Assembly: GCF_026965555.1 (NCBI RefSeq)
Contig: NZ_CP114040.1
Location: 10,824,001-10,888,000 of the forward strand
Length of the DNA: 64,000 nt
Source: Nannocystis punicea
GTDB taxonomy: Bacteria; Myxococcota_A; Polyangia; Nannocystales; Nannocystaceae
Direction of reading: 5' to 3'
In this document: in pieces, positions 29,470 through 38,883 of the stretch
How the letters are laid out: the number at the start of each line of letters is the position of its first letter
Numbering within the stretch: the first letter of the stretch is position 1
Translations under genes and position numbers: made by a program
Notes under the pieces: model-generated
Told to the model about the DNA's origin: nothing
What the model saw: only the letters and a program-made list of their open reading frames with translations
Database searches by the model: none

Positions 29470-31146
29470 TCAGAACGGCACGGTAGGAATGGACAGGGGC
29501 ATCTCGTCATCGCCGATATCGAGGTCGTTGCCCTGACCGAGCTGGCCGTACTTGTTGGCGCCCCAGCAGCGCAGCGTCTCGTCGGTCAACACGGCGCAGG
29601 TGTTGGCCCCGGCTTCCTCGCCGCCGTCGCTACCCGAGGCTGAAATCAGCCTGGCGCTCACACCCAGGGGGACCGCCATCTCGGGCGCGAACCGAGACTC
29701 CCCGTCACCGTACCCGAGCGCACCCTTCGCACCGCGGCCCCAGCACAGCACGTCGCCGACGAGGAGGCGCGCGCAGGTGTGGAAAGAGCCGGCGACGACC
29801 TGATCCACGCCGGTCAGGATGTCGTCGTGCGGCAAGGACTCGGGCGTGTTGCCGACGTTCTGCATCCCACCGGTTCCGAGCTGACCATCCGTCCCCCTGC
29901 CCCAGCAGCGGACGGTATCCCCCTCCATCAGGGCGCACGTATGAAAGGCGCCGGCGGTGACTGCACGCGCCGGGGCGCCGAGCTTGACCGGCGCGGGCAA
30001 CTCCCCGGGATTGTCGCCGATTGAATCGGTGTGCCCGAGACCGAGCTGTCCGGATTGATTGTGCCCCCAGCACAGGATGTCGCCGTTGTCCCTGAGGACG
30101 CATGTATGCTCGCCGCCCAGGGCCAGCTGCTTGGCGCCCGTGACGCCCGGCACATCCACCTTGGGGACCTCGCGTTTTTCACTCGAATCACCATATCCGA
30201 GCATGCCGTACAGGCCGTCACCCCAGCACCGGACCGTACCGCCCTCCACGATGGCGCAGGTGTGCTCATGACCGGCTGCGATATCCACCACCCCATCGGC
30301 GATGCCGTCCGGAGGCGGCATTTCGCCCGGCTCGTCGCCTCGATGGATGGACAGCTGGACATCCTCGAGCTTCCCCGTGTAGCCGTCCCCGAGCTGTCCC
30401 GTGTGATTGTTCCCCCAGCAGCGCAGCGCGTCGGTATCGAGGCGCGCGCAGACGTGATTGAAACCGGCGGCCAACTGCACCACCTTGCCACCGACCTCGA
30501 CGTCGGCGGCCGGTAGTTCGCCCGGCCCGTTGCCCAGATCGTCGGTCTTGCCCTGCCCCAGTACGCCGTATTCGCCCTGCCCCCAGCACCTGACGCGTCC
30601 GTCGCCGAAGGCGACACACACGAATTCGCCGCCGACGGCGAGGCTCTTGATTTCCGTCGACAAGCAAACGGCGTCGCACTCGTCACCCGCCGCCAAGTTC
30701 CCGTCGTCGCAAATCTCGCCGGCCTGGAGGATGTCGTCGCCGCAGGCAGGGAGAGCGCAGGCATTGCTGCACCCGTCATCATTGACGAGGTTGCCGTCGT
30801 CGCAGCCCTCGCCGCTCTGCACCAGCCCATCCCCACATGTAGCGAGGGTGCACGCGTTCGTGCAACTGTCGCTGTCGTCGAGATCGCCGTCGTCACAGGC
30901 CTCGGTGCCCTCGACGATGCCATTGCCGCAGATCGGCGAGTCGCCGCTCATCATGTCGGGAGGGTCGGGAGGGTCGAGAGGGTCGAGAGGCTCGAGAGGA
31001 TCCGTCGGGTCCATCGGAGACGAAGGGCCGCTCGACCCGTCCGTCTCGGATTCGCGCGAGGCCGTGCTGTCCGAACCGGTCGGCTCGTAGAAACAGGCGA
31101 GCCCGGCCGCAGCGACGAACCAGGTATACAATAGGATCTGGCGCAT
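29470..31146 (-). CDS. RCC1-repeat lipoprotein with Cys-rich DUF4215-type repeats
   Basis: A 558-residue exported protein. The signal ends in lipobox GLAC (Cys18). A Ser/Asp/Pro linker contains (D-P-x) runs such as DPLEPLDPLDPPDPP. Three myxobacterial Cys-rich repeats (CGNGIVEGTEACDDGDL, CGDGLVQSGEGCDDGNL, CGDDILQAGEICDDGNL) follow at about 73-160. The rest is an RCC1 beta-propeller of seven or so blades, each ending LRCWGxNxxGQLG. RCC1 propellers mediate protein binding; outside eukaryotes they are often surface proteins. It lies 13 bases downstream of a close paralogue (31160), so the two form an operon from a tandem duplication. Confidence 0.88.
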   Translation of the reverse strand: MRQILLYTWFVAAAGLACFYEPTGSDSTASRESETDGSSGPSSPMDPTDPLEPLDPLDPPDPPDMMSGDSPICGNGIVEGTEACDDGDLDDSDSCTNACTLATCGDGLVQSGEGCDDGNLVNDDGCSNACALPACGDDILQAGEICDDGNLAAGDECDAVCLSTEIKSLAVGGEFVCVAFGDGRVRCWGQGEYGVLGQGKTDDLGNGPGELPAADVEVGGKVVQLAAGFNHVCARLDTDALRCWGNNHTGQLGDGYTGKLEDVQLSIHRGDEPGEMPPPDGIADGVVDIAAGHEHTCAIVEGGTVRCWGDGLYGMLGYGDSSEKREVPKVDVPGVTGAKQLALGGEHTCVLRDNGDILCWGHNQSGQLGLGHTDSIGDNPGELPAPVKLGAPARAVTAGAFHTCALMEGDTVRCWGRGTDGQLGTGGMQNVGNTPESLPHDDILTGVDQVVAGSFHTCARLLVGDVLCWGRGAKGALGYGDGESRFAPEMAVPLGVSARLISASGSDGGEEAGANTCAVLTDETLRCWGANKYGQLGQGNDLDIGDDEMPLSIPTVPF

Positions 31147-31159
31147 GGTGAGTCGCCTC

Positions 31160-32962
31160 TCAGAAACGAACGGGTCCGGCGAACATTTCGTCGTCGGGGG
31201 TCTCGTCGTCGCCGATGTTGTTTCGATGGCCGTAACCGAGCTGACCTTTTGTGTTTCTTCCCCAGCACCGGAGAGTGTTGTCCATGAGCACTGCGCAGGT
31301 CGACCGGCCCAAAGTACCGAAATCCCAATACCCGCTGCTGGAGCGCAGCATCCTGGCCGGCCCGCCGAGCGCCACGAATTCGCCCGGATTCGGGAATTTT
31401 CCGGACTTCGCATAGCCGAGGGTCCCTTCATCCGCCACGCCCCAACACTTGACGCCCCCGCCCTCGAGCAGGGCGCACGTGTGACCAAATCCTGCGGCGA
31501 TTTCCTTCGCAGCATCGCCGCCGAGGTCGACGTCCTCGATGAGCTCGATCTCCCCCGGCTCATCCCCGATGTCTTCATTCAATGTCCCGTTCCCGAGCTG
31601 CCCGACGCTATTATCTCCCCAACATCGCACCGTACCGCCCATCATGAGCGCGCAGTTGTGAAAAGCGCCGGCCGCGATCGCCTGGACAGGACCGCCGAGA
31701 GGGACCGCCGGGGGAGGCATCTCCCCCTTGCTCGCGTGTCCCTGGCCGAGCTCACCCTGGGTGTTGTAGCCCCAACACCGCACCGTATCGTCCTCCAGAA
31801 GAGCGCAGGAATGCCGCGTACCCAGAGCGAGCCGCCGCGCCCCCGTGATCCCGGGGACATCATCCTTCGGCGCTGACTGCGAGTAGACATTGTCGACACC
31901 GAGCTGCCCCAGAGCGCCGTAGCCCCAGCAGCGCACTTTCTTTCCGGTCAAGATGACGCAGGTGTGATAGCCACCGGCGGCGATCCGTATCGCGCCACCA
32001 ATTACCTCCTTCGGCGGGAATTCCGCGGTAGGGCCGCACCGATCTGCGCTGTCCCCATACCCCAGAGCTCCGAGCACGCCTTGGCCGCAACAGTAAACGC
32101 TGCCCGTTTCAAGGAGTGCGCAGTGATGATTAGCTCCTGCGCTGACCTGAACCACCCTCCCGCCCGCGTTGACGTTCGCTACGGGCAGCTCTCCCGGGTC
32201 GTCGCCGAGGTCCTCGGTGTCGCCGTTGGCCAGCGTGCCGAACTCGTTCTGACCCCAGCAGCGGAGGGTGCCGCCCTTGAGGACGATGCACGTGTGCTGG
32301 GCGCCCACCGCGAGGTCCTCCACCTCGGCGTTCTTGCACTCGGGCGAGCAGGCATCGTCCGCTTCGCGCCCGCCGTCATCGCACTCTTCGCCCGCGACGA
32401 GGTTGAGCACGCCGTCGCCGCAGGCGGGCTTCATGCAGTTCGCCTCACAGGAGGCGGTCTGGGCCTCCTCGTCGCAGTCCTCGCCGAGCTGGACCACGCC
32501 ATCGCCGCAGGTCGCCGGCACGCAAGCGTTGCTGCAGCCGTCGAGGTCGTCCGAATTGCCGTCGTCGCAGCCCTCGCCGGCGTGAAGCACCCCGTCCCCA
32601 CAAAAGGCCAGGCGGCACGCATTTGTGCACGCGTCGCCGTCATCCTGGTCGGCGTCGTCGCATTGCTCGTCACCCTCGACGATGCCGTTCCCGCATATGG
32701 CCTCGAGACCGGCCGTGGGGCCCGAGGAAGCGTCGGAGGCGGAGGTCGTGGTCGTGGTGGTGGTGGACGACGTATTCGCCGTGGTGGTCCCCGTGAGGCT
32801 CGCTTCGCCGTTGGAGCTCGTGGACTCGGTGGGCGATGCGGTGAGATCCGCCGAGCATCCTAACCCGAGCAGAGCGGCCGTAAACGCGAGATACGGGCCC
32901 GGTGGCCGAAATCGACGGCGCCCAGAGCGCGGGCAGCATGGTAGCAGGCTATAAAGTCCCAT
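31160..32962 (-). CDS. RCC1-repeat lipoprotein, paralogue of the 29470 gene
   Basis: A 600-residue protein with the same order of parts: a signal peptide ending in LGLGC (lipobox, about residue 36), a Ser/Thr-rich linker with nine or so consecutive threonines, four Cys-rich repeats (CGNGIVEGDEQCDDADQ, CGDGVLHAGEGCDDGNS, CGDGVVQLGEDCDEE, CGDGVLNLVAGEECDDGG) and an RCC1 propeller with LRCWGQNEFGTLANGD-type blades. It is first in the two-gene operon. ATG 32962 (MGLYSLLPCC) is preferred over the open frame to 33049 because the added residues lack signal-peptide character. Differences between paralogues are concentrated in the linker and blade tips. Confidence 0.87.
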   Translation of the reverse strand: MGLYSLLPCCPRSGRRRFRPPGPYLAFTAALLGLGCSADLTASPTESTSSNGEASLTGTTTANTSSTTTTTTTSASDASSGPTAGLEAICGNGIVEGDEQCDDADQDDGDACTNACRLAFCGDGVLHAGEGCDDGNSDDLDGCSNACVPATCGDGVVQLGEDCDEEAQTASCEANCMKPACGDGVLNLVAGEECDDGGREADDACSPECKNAEVEDLAVGAQHTCIVLKGGTLRCWGQNEFGTLANGDTEDLGDDPGELPVANVNAGGRVVQVSAGANHHCALLETGSVYCCGQGVLGALGYGDSADRCGPTAEFPPKEVIGGAIRIAAGGYHTCVILTGKKVRCWGYGALGQLGVDNVYSQSAPKDDVPGITGARRLALGTRHSCALLEDDTVRCWGYNTQGELGQGHASKGEMPPPAVPLGGPVQAIAAGAFHNCALMMGGTVRCWGDNSVGQLGNGTLNEDIGDEPGEIELIEDVDLGGDAAKEIAAGFGHTCALLEGGGVKCWGVADEGTLGYAKSGKFPNPGEFVALGGPARMLRSSSGYWDFGTLGRSTCAVLMDNTLRCWGRNTKGQLGYGHRNNIGDDETPDDEMFAGPVRF

Positions 32963-33501
32963 CACGACCGAAGGTATCACGGATGGGGCATGACCAGGAA
33001 TGGACGAGCATGTCGGGCTATTACGGACCGACGAACCTTTGTCCCACAATTTCCATTCTCAAAAAGAATGGGGCGGAGATTGATTTTGGACAGCTCGCCC
33101 GCGAGCGTTCGGCCGCAACCGCGTAAAAATGGTCGGCTCGCGCTTCGGCGCGATACCTGCTTTCAACGACGGCGACATCGTGCTCGCCCGAATCGGCCTT
33201 CGTGCTCATCCCTGAGCGGACGGAGCGGGCGACGCGGCGGCACGCGGCGCGCCGATGAGATCCCCGCTCACAGCCTCGGACCGTCCCGCCGGCCTCCTGC
33301 GAATACGCGCAGGCGGGTCGGCGGAAACGAGGTCGCGGCCGCCGATTCAGGGACCTCGCCCCGCAGAGCCGCGTCGGCTCCGCGGCCGAATCACCGAATT
33401 CGTCACGCGCACGAGCGACCGGTTCAGGAGCTTCGCCACGCGGAGCGCGTCGGCCTCGCGGCCGAATCGGCGACTTCGTCACGAGCCGCGCAGAGCGCCC
33501 G
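32963..33501. repeat. 539-base spacer with a 37-base direct repeat
   Basis: No gene seen. Two 37-base copies occur at 33371-33407 and 33447-33483, 76 bases apart, sharing GCGTCGG, CGCGGCCGAATC, CGA and TTCGTCACG; a degenerate third (GCCGATTCAGGGACCTCG) precedes at about 33342. Near the RCC1 start there is a hairpin CATTCT-CAAAA-AGAATG (33053-33069). The repeat differs from the CATGTCC family. This stretch should contain the RCC1 operon promoter, but no clear boxes are visible. Confidence 0.55.
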
Positions 33502-35298
33502 TCACTGCGAGCGCGCCACGGCCACGCGCTCGAGCGCCGTATTGCTGACGATCGCCGGCGCCCACCAGCTGCCGCCGACGCGGCGCGTGTGGCGGGGCGT
33601 GTGGGCCTGGCCGTCGAGGTAGACCAGCTCGAGCTCTGCGTCGCCGATGCCGGCGCTGAGCGCCGGGGGCCCGTAGATCGTCGGGCTCGGCTGCAGCACC
33701 GTCGCCGCGGCCTGCCACGCCCCGCCGACGAACAGGGCCACGTAGAGCTGGCCGTCGAGGCCGCGGAAGGCCAGGGCCGCGTCGCCGCCGGGTAGCGGCG
33801 CGAGGGCGGCCCGCGCCGAGGTCTGGGCGCCGGGGACCTGCGCGGGGGCCGACCACGCTCCATTATCAAAAATGCCGAAGCGCAGCTGACCGCCGCCGTT
33901 GACCGCGTGCACTGCGAGCACCCGATCGTTCGTGAGCGTGACGACGGCCGGCTGGCGGTCGAACGCCTGCGTCTCGGCGTCGACCGATTGCTGCGCTTGC
34001 CAGGCTCCGGTGCGCCGGCGCGCGAACAATTGATTGCTCTGCGCCCCGTCGTGGAAGACCAGCAGGGCGTCGGCGCCGAGCGTGGTCACGCTGCCGGGCC
34101 CGGGGCCGAAGCTGCCGATCATCTCGGCCGTCGGGTTCCACGCGCCGGCGGTGAAGCGCGCGTAGTAGTGCTGGAAGTTGTCGCCGTGGAAGACCGCGTG
34201 CGCGCCGGCCCCCGCGGCGCTGATCGTCGGCGCCGCGCGGGTCGTGTCGGCGCCGATCTGCGCGGGCGCGGACCAGGTGCCCGCCTGCCACGTCACGTAG
34301 CGCAGCTGGTTGTCGGCCGGGTCACCGATCTTGGTGTAGCGGAACACGCCGACGCCGACATCCTCGCTGGTGATCGCCACGTCGAGGCCGTCGACCGTCG
34401 GCGCGGGGATGTTCTTCACCGTCCACGTCGCGCCGTCGAAGTGGCCGCCGAGCATCGCCCCGGCGTGGCCGCCGAGCAGTAGCACGAACTCGCACGACTC
34501 GCAGTCCGGCCCGCCGCAGTCGACCCCGGCCTCGCCGCCGTTCTGCTGGCCGTCGCTGCAGGTCGCCGCGGTGCAGTCGTTGGCGCAGTCGTCGTCGTCG
34601 ACCAGGTTGCCGTCGTCGCACGCCTCCATGCCGGCCCACACGAGGCCGTCGCCGCACTTGGCGACCGCGCAGGCCAGCGTGCAGGCGGCGTCGTTCGCGT
34701 TGAACATGCCGTCGTCGCACGCCTCGCCCGGCCCCACCACCCCGTCGCCGCACTGCGGGAGCAGGCAACCATTGGTGCACTCGTCGTCGTCGACGTCGTT
34801 GCCGTCGTCGCACGCCTCGCCCGGCCACACCACCCCGTCGCCGCATTCGTTCAGGGTGCAGTCGGCCTTGCATTCGTCGAAGTCGTAGTTGTTGCCGTCG
34901 TCGCACGCCTCGCCCGGGTCGAGCTCGCCGTCGCCGCACTCGTCGCCGGGGCCGGTGGAGGTGCTCGTATCACTCGTCGAGGTCGTGTCGCCCGTCGTCG
35001 TATCACCCGTGGTGGTGTCCCCCGTCGTCGTGGACGTCGTACTCGTCGACGTCGTGGTCGTATCATTCGTCGTCGTCGAGCTGTCCGTCGTCGTCGTCGA
35101 CGTGCCGGTGGTCGTCGGCGCGTCGGTGGTCGTCGGTGCGCCGGTCGTGGTCGTCGTCGTGCTCGTCGTGGCGCTGACGAACGAGGTGCTCGGATCGTCC
35201 GTCGTGCTGCCGCTCGTGCTGCCGGTGCTGGCGGTGTCGCCGTCGCCGCAGGCAGGGACGAGGAGGGCGAGGACCAGCGCGCGGGCATATCTCGACAT
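33502..35298 (-). CDS. Thr-rich Cys-repeat lipoprotein with C-terminal propeller-like domain
   Basis: A 598-residue exported protein: signal with lipobox VPAC (Cys17), then about 100 residues of nearly pure Thr/Ser/Asp (TTTGDTTTGDTTTGDTTS), then five Cys-rich DUF4215-type repeats at about 120-260 (CGDGELDPGEACDDGNN, CGDGVVWPGEACDDGND, CGDGVVGPGEACDDGM, CGDGLVWAGMEACDDGN). A C-terminal region of short repeats (GAWSAPAQVPGA, GAWQAAATVLQP) resembles sialidase-like or propeller blades. The long Thr linker suggests display at a distance from the outer membrane. It is upstream of, and separated by a spacer from, the two RCC1 lipoproteins. Confidence 0.85.
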   Translation of the reverse strand: MSRYARALVLALLVPACGDGDTASTGSTSGSTTDDPSTSFVSATTSTTTTTTGAPTTTDAPTTTGTSTTTTDSSTTTNDTTTTSTSTTSTTTGDTTTGDTTTGDTTSTSDTSTSTGPGDECGDGELDPGEACDDGNNYDFDECKADCTLNECGDGVVWPGEACDDGNDVDDDECTNGCLLPQCGDGVVGPGEACDDGMFNANDAACTLACAVAKCGDGLVWAGMEACDDGNLVDDDDCANDCTAATCSDGQQNGGEAGVDCGGPDCESCEFVLLLGGHAGAMLGGHFDGATWTVKNIPAPTVDGLDVAITSEDVGVGVFRYTKIGDPADNQLRYVTWQAGTWSAPAQIGADTTRAAPTISAAGAGAHAVFHGDNFQHYYARFTAGAWNPTAEMIGSFGPGPGSVTTLGADALLVFHDGAQSNQLFARRRTGAWQAQQSVDAETQAFDRQPAVVTLTNDRVLAVHAVNGGGQLRFGIFDNGAWSAPAQVPGAQTSARAALAPLPGGDAALAFRGLDGQLYVALFVGGAWQAAATVLQPSPTIYGPPALSAGIGDAELELVYLDGQAHTPRHTRRVGGSWWAPAIVSNTALERVAVARSQ

Positions 35299-35385
35299 GG
35301 CGGGCAGGATACCCGCGGCCGCGCTCGCCCAGGCGGACAAATCACCGCATACGGTCCACGTCGCGATCGCCCGCAGGGTCCGCGC

Positions 35386-37668
35386 CTAGACCTGCAGGGT
35401 CCGCACGATCGGCAGGTCGCGCACGCGCTGGCCGGTGAGCGCGAAGATCGCGTTGGTCAGCGCCGGCGCGACCGGGGGCACGCCCGGCTCACCGACGCCG
35501 CAGGGCGGGCCGGTGTCGGCCACGATCTCGACGTGGATCGCCCGCGGCGCGTCGGGGAAGCGCATCAGCCGGAAGTCGCGGAAGTTGCTCTGCACGGTCG
35601 CGCCGTGCTGCATCGTGATCTCGCCGTACAGCGCGTGGCTGAGGGCGAAGATCACCGCGCCCTCGAACTGCGAGCGCACGCGCTCGCGATTGATGAGGGT
35701 GCCGGCGTCGAGGCAGCTCCACACCTCGTCGACGCGGATCTTGCCGTCCTTGCCCTTGACCACGCTGACGACCACCGCGACGTAGGTGAGGAAGCTGCGG
35801 TGGCACGCGAGGCCGAGGGCGCGGCCGTTCTTCTCGCGGTTGTCCCAGTCGGCCAGCTCGGTCACGCGCTCGATCACCCGGCGATGGCGGCCGGTGTCGA
35901 TCGGGTGCTCCGTCAGCGACTGGTCGTAATTCGGCAGCGACTGGACCCCGAGCTCCGCGAGCGTGACGATCCGCGGCGGGCCGAGGATCTCGAGCAGCGT
36001 CTCGCGCGGGTCGCTGCCCCGAGCCGCCGCGATTTCGCCGATGAAGCTCTGGACCGCGAACGCGTGATAAATGTTGGCCACCGAGCGCAGCCAGCCGATC
36101 CGCACGTGCGCCTTCGCCTCGCAGTTCTCGGCCTGCACGTTGGCGATCGCCAGCGGCACGTCGAGCACGCCCTGCTGCAGCTCGCCGGGGTTCGACAGGG
36201 TGGTGTCGGAGAAGGTCGAGCCGATCGGCGGGAAGGCGGTGCGGTGCTGCCACGCGACCACCTTGCCCTGCGCGTCGAGGCCGGCGACGAGCCGCTGGGT
36301 GCTGACCGTATGATAGTAGTCGTGCTGGATGTCGTCCTCGCGGGTCCACTGCACCCGCACCGGGGCGCCGGTCGCCTTGGCCAGCAGCGCCGCCTCGACC
36401 ACGTAGTCCGGCTTCGACTTGCGGCCGAAGCCGCCGCCGAGCAGCGTCACGTGGACTGTCACATTCTCCTCGTCGAGCCCCAGCGCCTTGGCCACCGACT
36501 TGCGCGAGGCCTGCGGGTTCTGGGTCGAGGTCCACACCTCGCAGGTCTGGCCGTCGAACTTCGCCACCGCCGCGGGCGGCTCCATCGTCGCGTGGGCGAG
36601 GTGCGGCACGTGGTACACGGCCTCGACCTGTTTGGCCGAGCCGGCCAGCGCCGCCGCGACGTCGCCGACCTCGCGGACCACCACGCCGGGCAGGCCGACG
36701 GCGGCCAGCAGGGTCTTGCGGTAGCTCTCGGAGTCGTAGTCGCCGTTGTCGCCGGGGGCCCAGGTGACCTCGAGCTTGGCGCGGCCGCGCAGGGCGGCCC
36801 AGGTGTCGTCGGCGACCACTGCGACCCCGCCGAGCGGCTGGAACGCGAACGGAGGCGTGGGCGCCGGCAGCGGCACGACGTGGCGCACGCCGGGGATCGC
36901 CAGGGCCGGTTTGGCGTCGTGCGCGGTGGCCCGGCCGCCGACCACCGGCGGGCGAGCGACCACCGCGGTCAGCATCCCGGGCAGCACCACGTCGGCCCCG
37001 TACACCGCGCGGCCCTCGACGATCGCCGGCCCGTCGAGCAGCGGCAGCTCCTTGCCGACGTGCAGCAGCTCGGCCTGCGGTCGCAGTAAAATGTCCTTCG
37101 GGACAGGCAGCTTCGAGGCCGCGATCGCCAGCTCGCCGAACCCGAGCGAGCGCCCGCTGGCCTCGTGCCACACCGCGTGGTCGTGGGCCACGCAGGTCGC
37201 CGGCGACACCTTCCACTGCTTGGCCGCCGCCGCGATCAGCATCATCCGCGCGCACGCGCCGAGCTTGCGCAGGGCGTCGTAGAAGCCGCGCACGCTGTGC
37301 GAGCCGTCGGTGTTCTGGTCGCCGTAGGCCGCGTCGCCGGGGGCCTGCACGACCTCGACGCGGTCCATCGCCGCGCCGAGCTCGTCGGCGATCAGCACCG
37401 GCAGCGAGCTGCGCACGCCCTGGCCCATCTCGGAGCGCGCGCACACGATCTGGACCCCGCCGTTGGGGGTGACGTGGACGAACAGGTTGGGCCGCAGGCC
37501 GGCGCCCTCGGCCTCGGCCGCCGCCTTGGCCGCGGGGTCGACCGCGGGGGGCATCGCCGGCGCTGCGCGGGCGAACGAGCCGAGCGCGAGGCCGGTCAGC
37601 GCGCCGCCGAGGCCGGCGAGGAAGGTGCGGCGGAGCAGGCGGATCGGCGGCCCGGACATCGCGCTCAC
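35386..37668 (-). CDS. Molybdopterin-binding subunit of an isoquinoline-1-oxidoreductase-type dehydrogenase
   Basis: A 760-residue exported large subunit of the xanthine dehydrogenase superfamily. A Tat signal (RRTFLAGLGGALTGLALGS, RRxFL) sends the folded cofactor protein to the periplasm. Molybdenum-cofactor blocks are visible: EMGQGVRSSLPVLIADE, LLGGGFGRKSKPDYV, and the C-terminal CGVGEPGVPPVAPALTNAIFALTG with the catalytic Glu in GEPG. It hydroxylates aldehydes or N-heterocycles using water. GTG 37668 overlaps the stop of the [2Fe-2S] subunit gene (GTGA). A TGTCC-TTCG-GGACA hairpin lies in the coding region at 37092-37105. Confidence 0.93.
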   Translation of the reverse strand: MSAMSGPPIRLLRRTFLAGLGGALTGLALGSFARAAPAMPPAVDPAAKAAAEAEGAGLRPNLFVHVTPNGGVQIVCARSEMGQGVRSSLPVLIADELGAAMDRVEVVQAPGDAAYGDQNTDGSHSVRGFYDALRKLGACARMMLIAAAAKQWKVSPATCVAHDHAVWHEASGRSLGFGELAIAASKLPVPKDILLRPQAELLHVGKELPLLDGPAIVEGRAVYGADVVLPGMLTAVVARPPVVGGRATAHDAKPALAIPGVRHVVPLPAPTPPFAFQPLGGVAVVADDTWAALRGRAKLEVTWAPGDNGDYDSESYRKTLLAAVGLPGVVVREVGDVAAALAGSAKQVEAVYHVPHLAHATMEPPAAVAKFDGQTCEVWTSTQNPQASRKSVAKALGLDEENVTVHVTLLGGGFGRKSKPDYVVEAALLAKATGAPVRVQWTREDDIQHDYYHTVSTQRLVAGLDAQGKVVAWQHRTAFPPIGSTFSDTTLSNPGELQQGVLDVPLAIANVQAENCEAKAHVRIGWLRSVANIYHAFAVQSFIGEIAAARGSDPRETLLEILGPPRIVTLAELGVQSLPNYDQSLTEHPIDTGRHRRVIERVTELADWDNREKNGRALGLACHRSFLTYVAVVVSVVKGKDGKIRVDEVWSCLDAGTLINRERVRSQFEGAVIFALSHALYGEITMQHGATVQSNFRDFRLMRFPDAPRAIHVEIVADTGPPCGVGEPGVPPVAPALTNAIFALTGQRVRDLPIVRTLQV

Positions 37669-38138
37669 TTCTCCTTGGCCTTACCGGCGGCCACGGCCGC
37701 CTGCTTCACCGCGGTGCGGATCCGCAGGTACGTCCCGCAGCGGCACAGGTTGCCCGCCAGCGAGGTGTCGATCTCCTCTTCGGTCGGGTGCGGATTGCTG
37801 GCCAGCAGCGCCGCCGCGGTCATGATCTGGCCGGCCTGGCAGTAGCCGCACTGCGGCACCGCCAGCTCGACCCACGCCTGCTGCAGCGGGTGCGAGCCGT
37901 CGGGCGAGAGGCCCTCGATCGTCGTCACCTTGCGACCGTCGGCCCGCCGCACCGGCGTCACGCACGCGCGCACGGCCTCGCCGTCGAGGTGGACCACGCA
38001 CGCGCCGCACAGCGCCTGGCCGCAGCCGTACTTGGTGCCGGTGAGGCCGACGTGGTCGCGCAGCGCCCACAGCAGCGGCATCTGCGGATCGATCTCGAGG
38101 ACGTGCGCCTTCCCGTTGACGTGCAAGGTGATCGTCAT
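37665..38138 (-). CDS. [2Fe-2S] subunit of the molybdenum dehydrogenase
   Basis: A 157-residue protein carrying two [2Fe-2S] clusters: plant-ferredoxin type Cys39, 44, 47, 59 (YGCGQALCGACVVHL...RACV) and the helical type Cys97, 100, 132, 134 (CGYCQAG, GNLCRCGTY). It passes electrons from the Mo centre. No signal peptide, so it is probably carried out with the Tat-targeted subunit. It overlaps its neighbours by four bases on both sides (ATGA and GTGA), a tightly coupled operon. Confidence 0.95.
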   Translation of the reverse strand: MTITLHVNGKAHVLEIDPQMPLLWALRDHVGLTGTKYGCGQALCGACVVHLDGEAVRACVTPVRRADGRKVTTIEGLSPDGSHPLQQAWVELAVPQCGYCQAGQIMTAAALLASNPHPTEEEIDTSLAGNLCRCGTYLRIRTAVKQAAVAAGKAKEK

Positions 38139-38809
38139 GGCCCCTCCCCGACCGGACAGGCCGCGCCGTCGGCGACCCACGCGGCCATCAACGCCCCGAA
38201 CTCCGCCTGCGTGCCCGGCACCGGCGCGCGCTCGTGGCCGGGCGACCAGCCCCACGCGACGAGCTCGTCGTGCGCCGAGTGCTCGACGATCTGCGCCAGG
38301 GTCTTGCCGCCGTTGCGCTTCGGATCTTTGAGCTGCTCGCACAGGCCGGCCGGGGTGAGGCCGACCCACGCCATCTCGATCGGCGCGAGGTGCCACTTCG
38401 GCGCCCCAGGCACGCGCGCCAGCTCGAGGTTCTGGTCCTGATGACACGACGTGCACAGGAGCCCCGGCACGCCCTCGTTGTTCGCGCCGCGCACCACCGG
38501 CGGGTCGTGCACCCGGGCGTCGTCGCCCTGCAGCGGCGTGTCACCGGCCGGGTGACAATTGGTGCAGCGCGGGTGGAGCATCACCGTCGACGCCTCGAGG
38601 AACAGCGCGCGCGAGCGTTCGACCGGGTCGGCGATCGCCGCGAATTGCTGCGGCTCGCGCAGCTGCCCCGGCTCGGCCGGCGGCAGCGCGGCGCCTTTCT
38701 CCGGCTCCTGTCCCCGCGCCTGTTCGCCCTCCGGCGCCGGCGCGCGGCGACAGGCGACCAGCGCCCCCGGCAGGCACGCGCAGACCACGAGGCATGCGAG
38801 GAGGCGCAT
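38135..38809 (-). CDS. Diheme c-type cytochrome lipoprotein, electron acceptor of the Mo dehydrogenase
   Basis: A 224-residue exported protein. A signal ending LVAC (lipobox, Cys20) precedes a Glu/Pro/Ala linker. Two haem sites follow, CTNCH (82-86) and CTSCH (119-123), then a C-terminal helical part (LKDPKRNGGKTLAQIVEHSAHDELVAWGW). From memory, such proteins are annotated as isoquinoline 1-oxidoreductase cytochrome-like subunits. First gene of the three-gene operon. It likely passes electrons on to a periplasmic cytochrome; the final acceptor is unknown. Confidence 0.9.
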   Translation of the reverse strand: MRLLACLVVCACLPGALVACRRAPAPEGEQARGQEPEKGAALPPAEPGQLREPQQFAAIADPVERSRALFLEASTVMLHPRCTNCHPAGDTPLQGDDARVHDPPVVRGANNEGVPGLLCTSCHQDQNLELARVPGAPKWHLAPIEMAWVGLTPAGLCEQLKDPKRNGGKTLAQIVEHSAHDELVAWGWSPGHERAPVPGTQAEFGALMAAWVADGAACPVGEGP

Positions 38810-38883
38810 CGCCCCACTGGTGTGATCGGATTTGGCGCCCGCGCAACCGGCGAGCTCGCCGCGACCGGCTCAGCGGACGGGCG

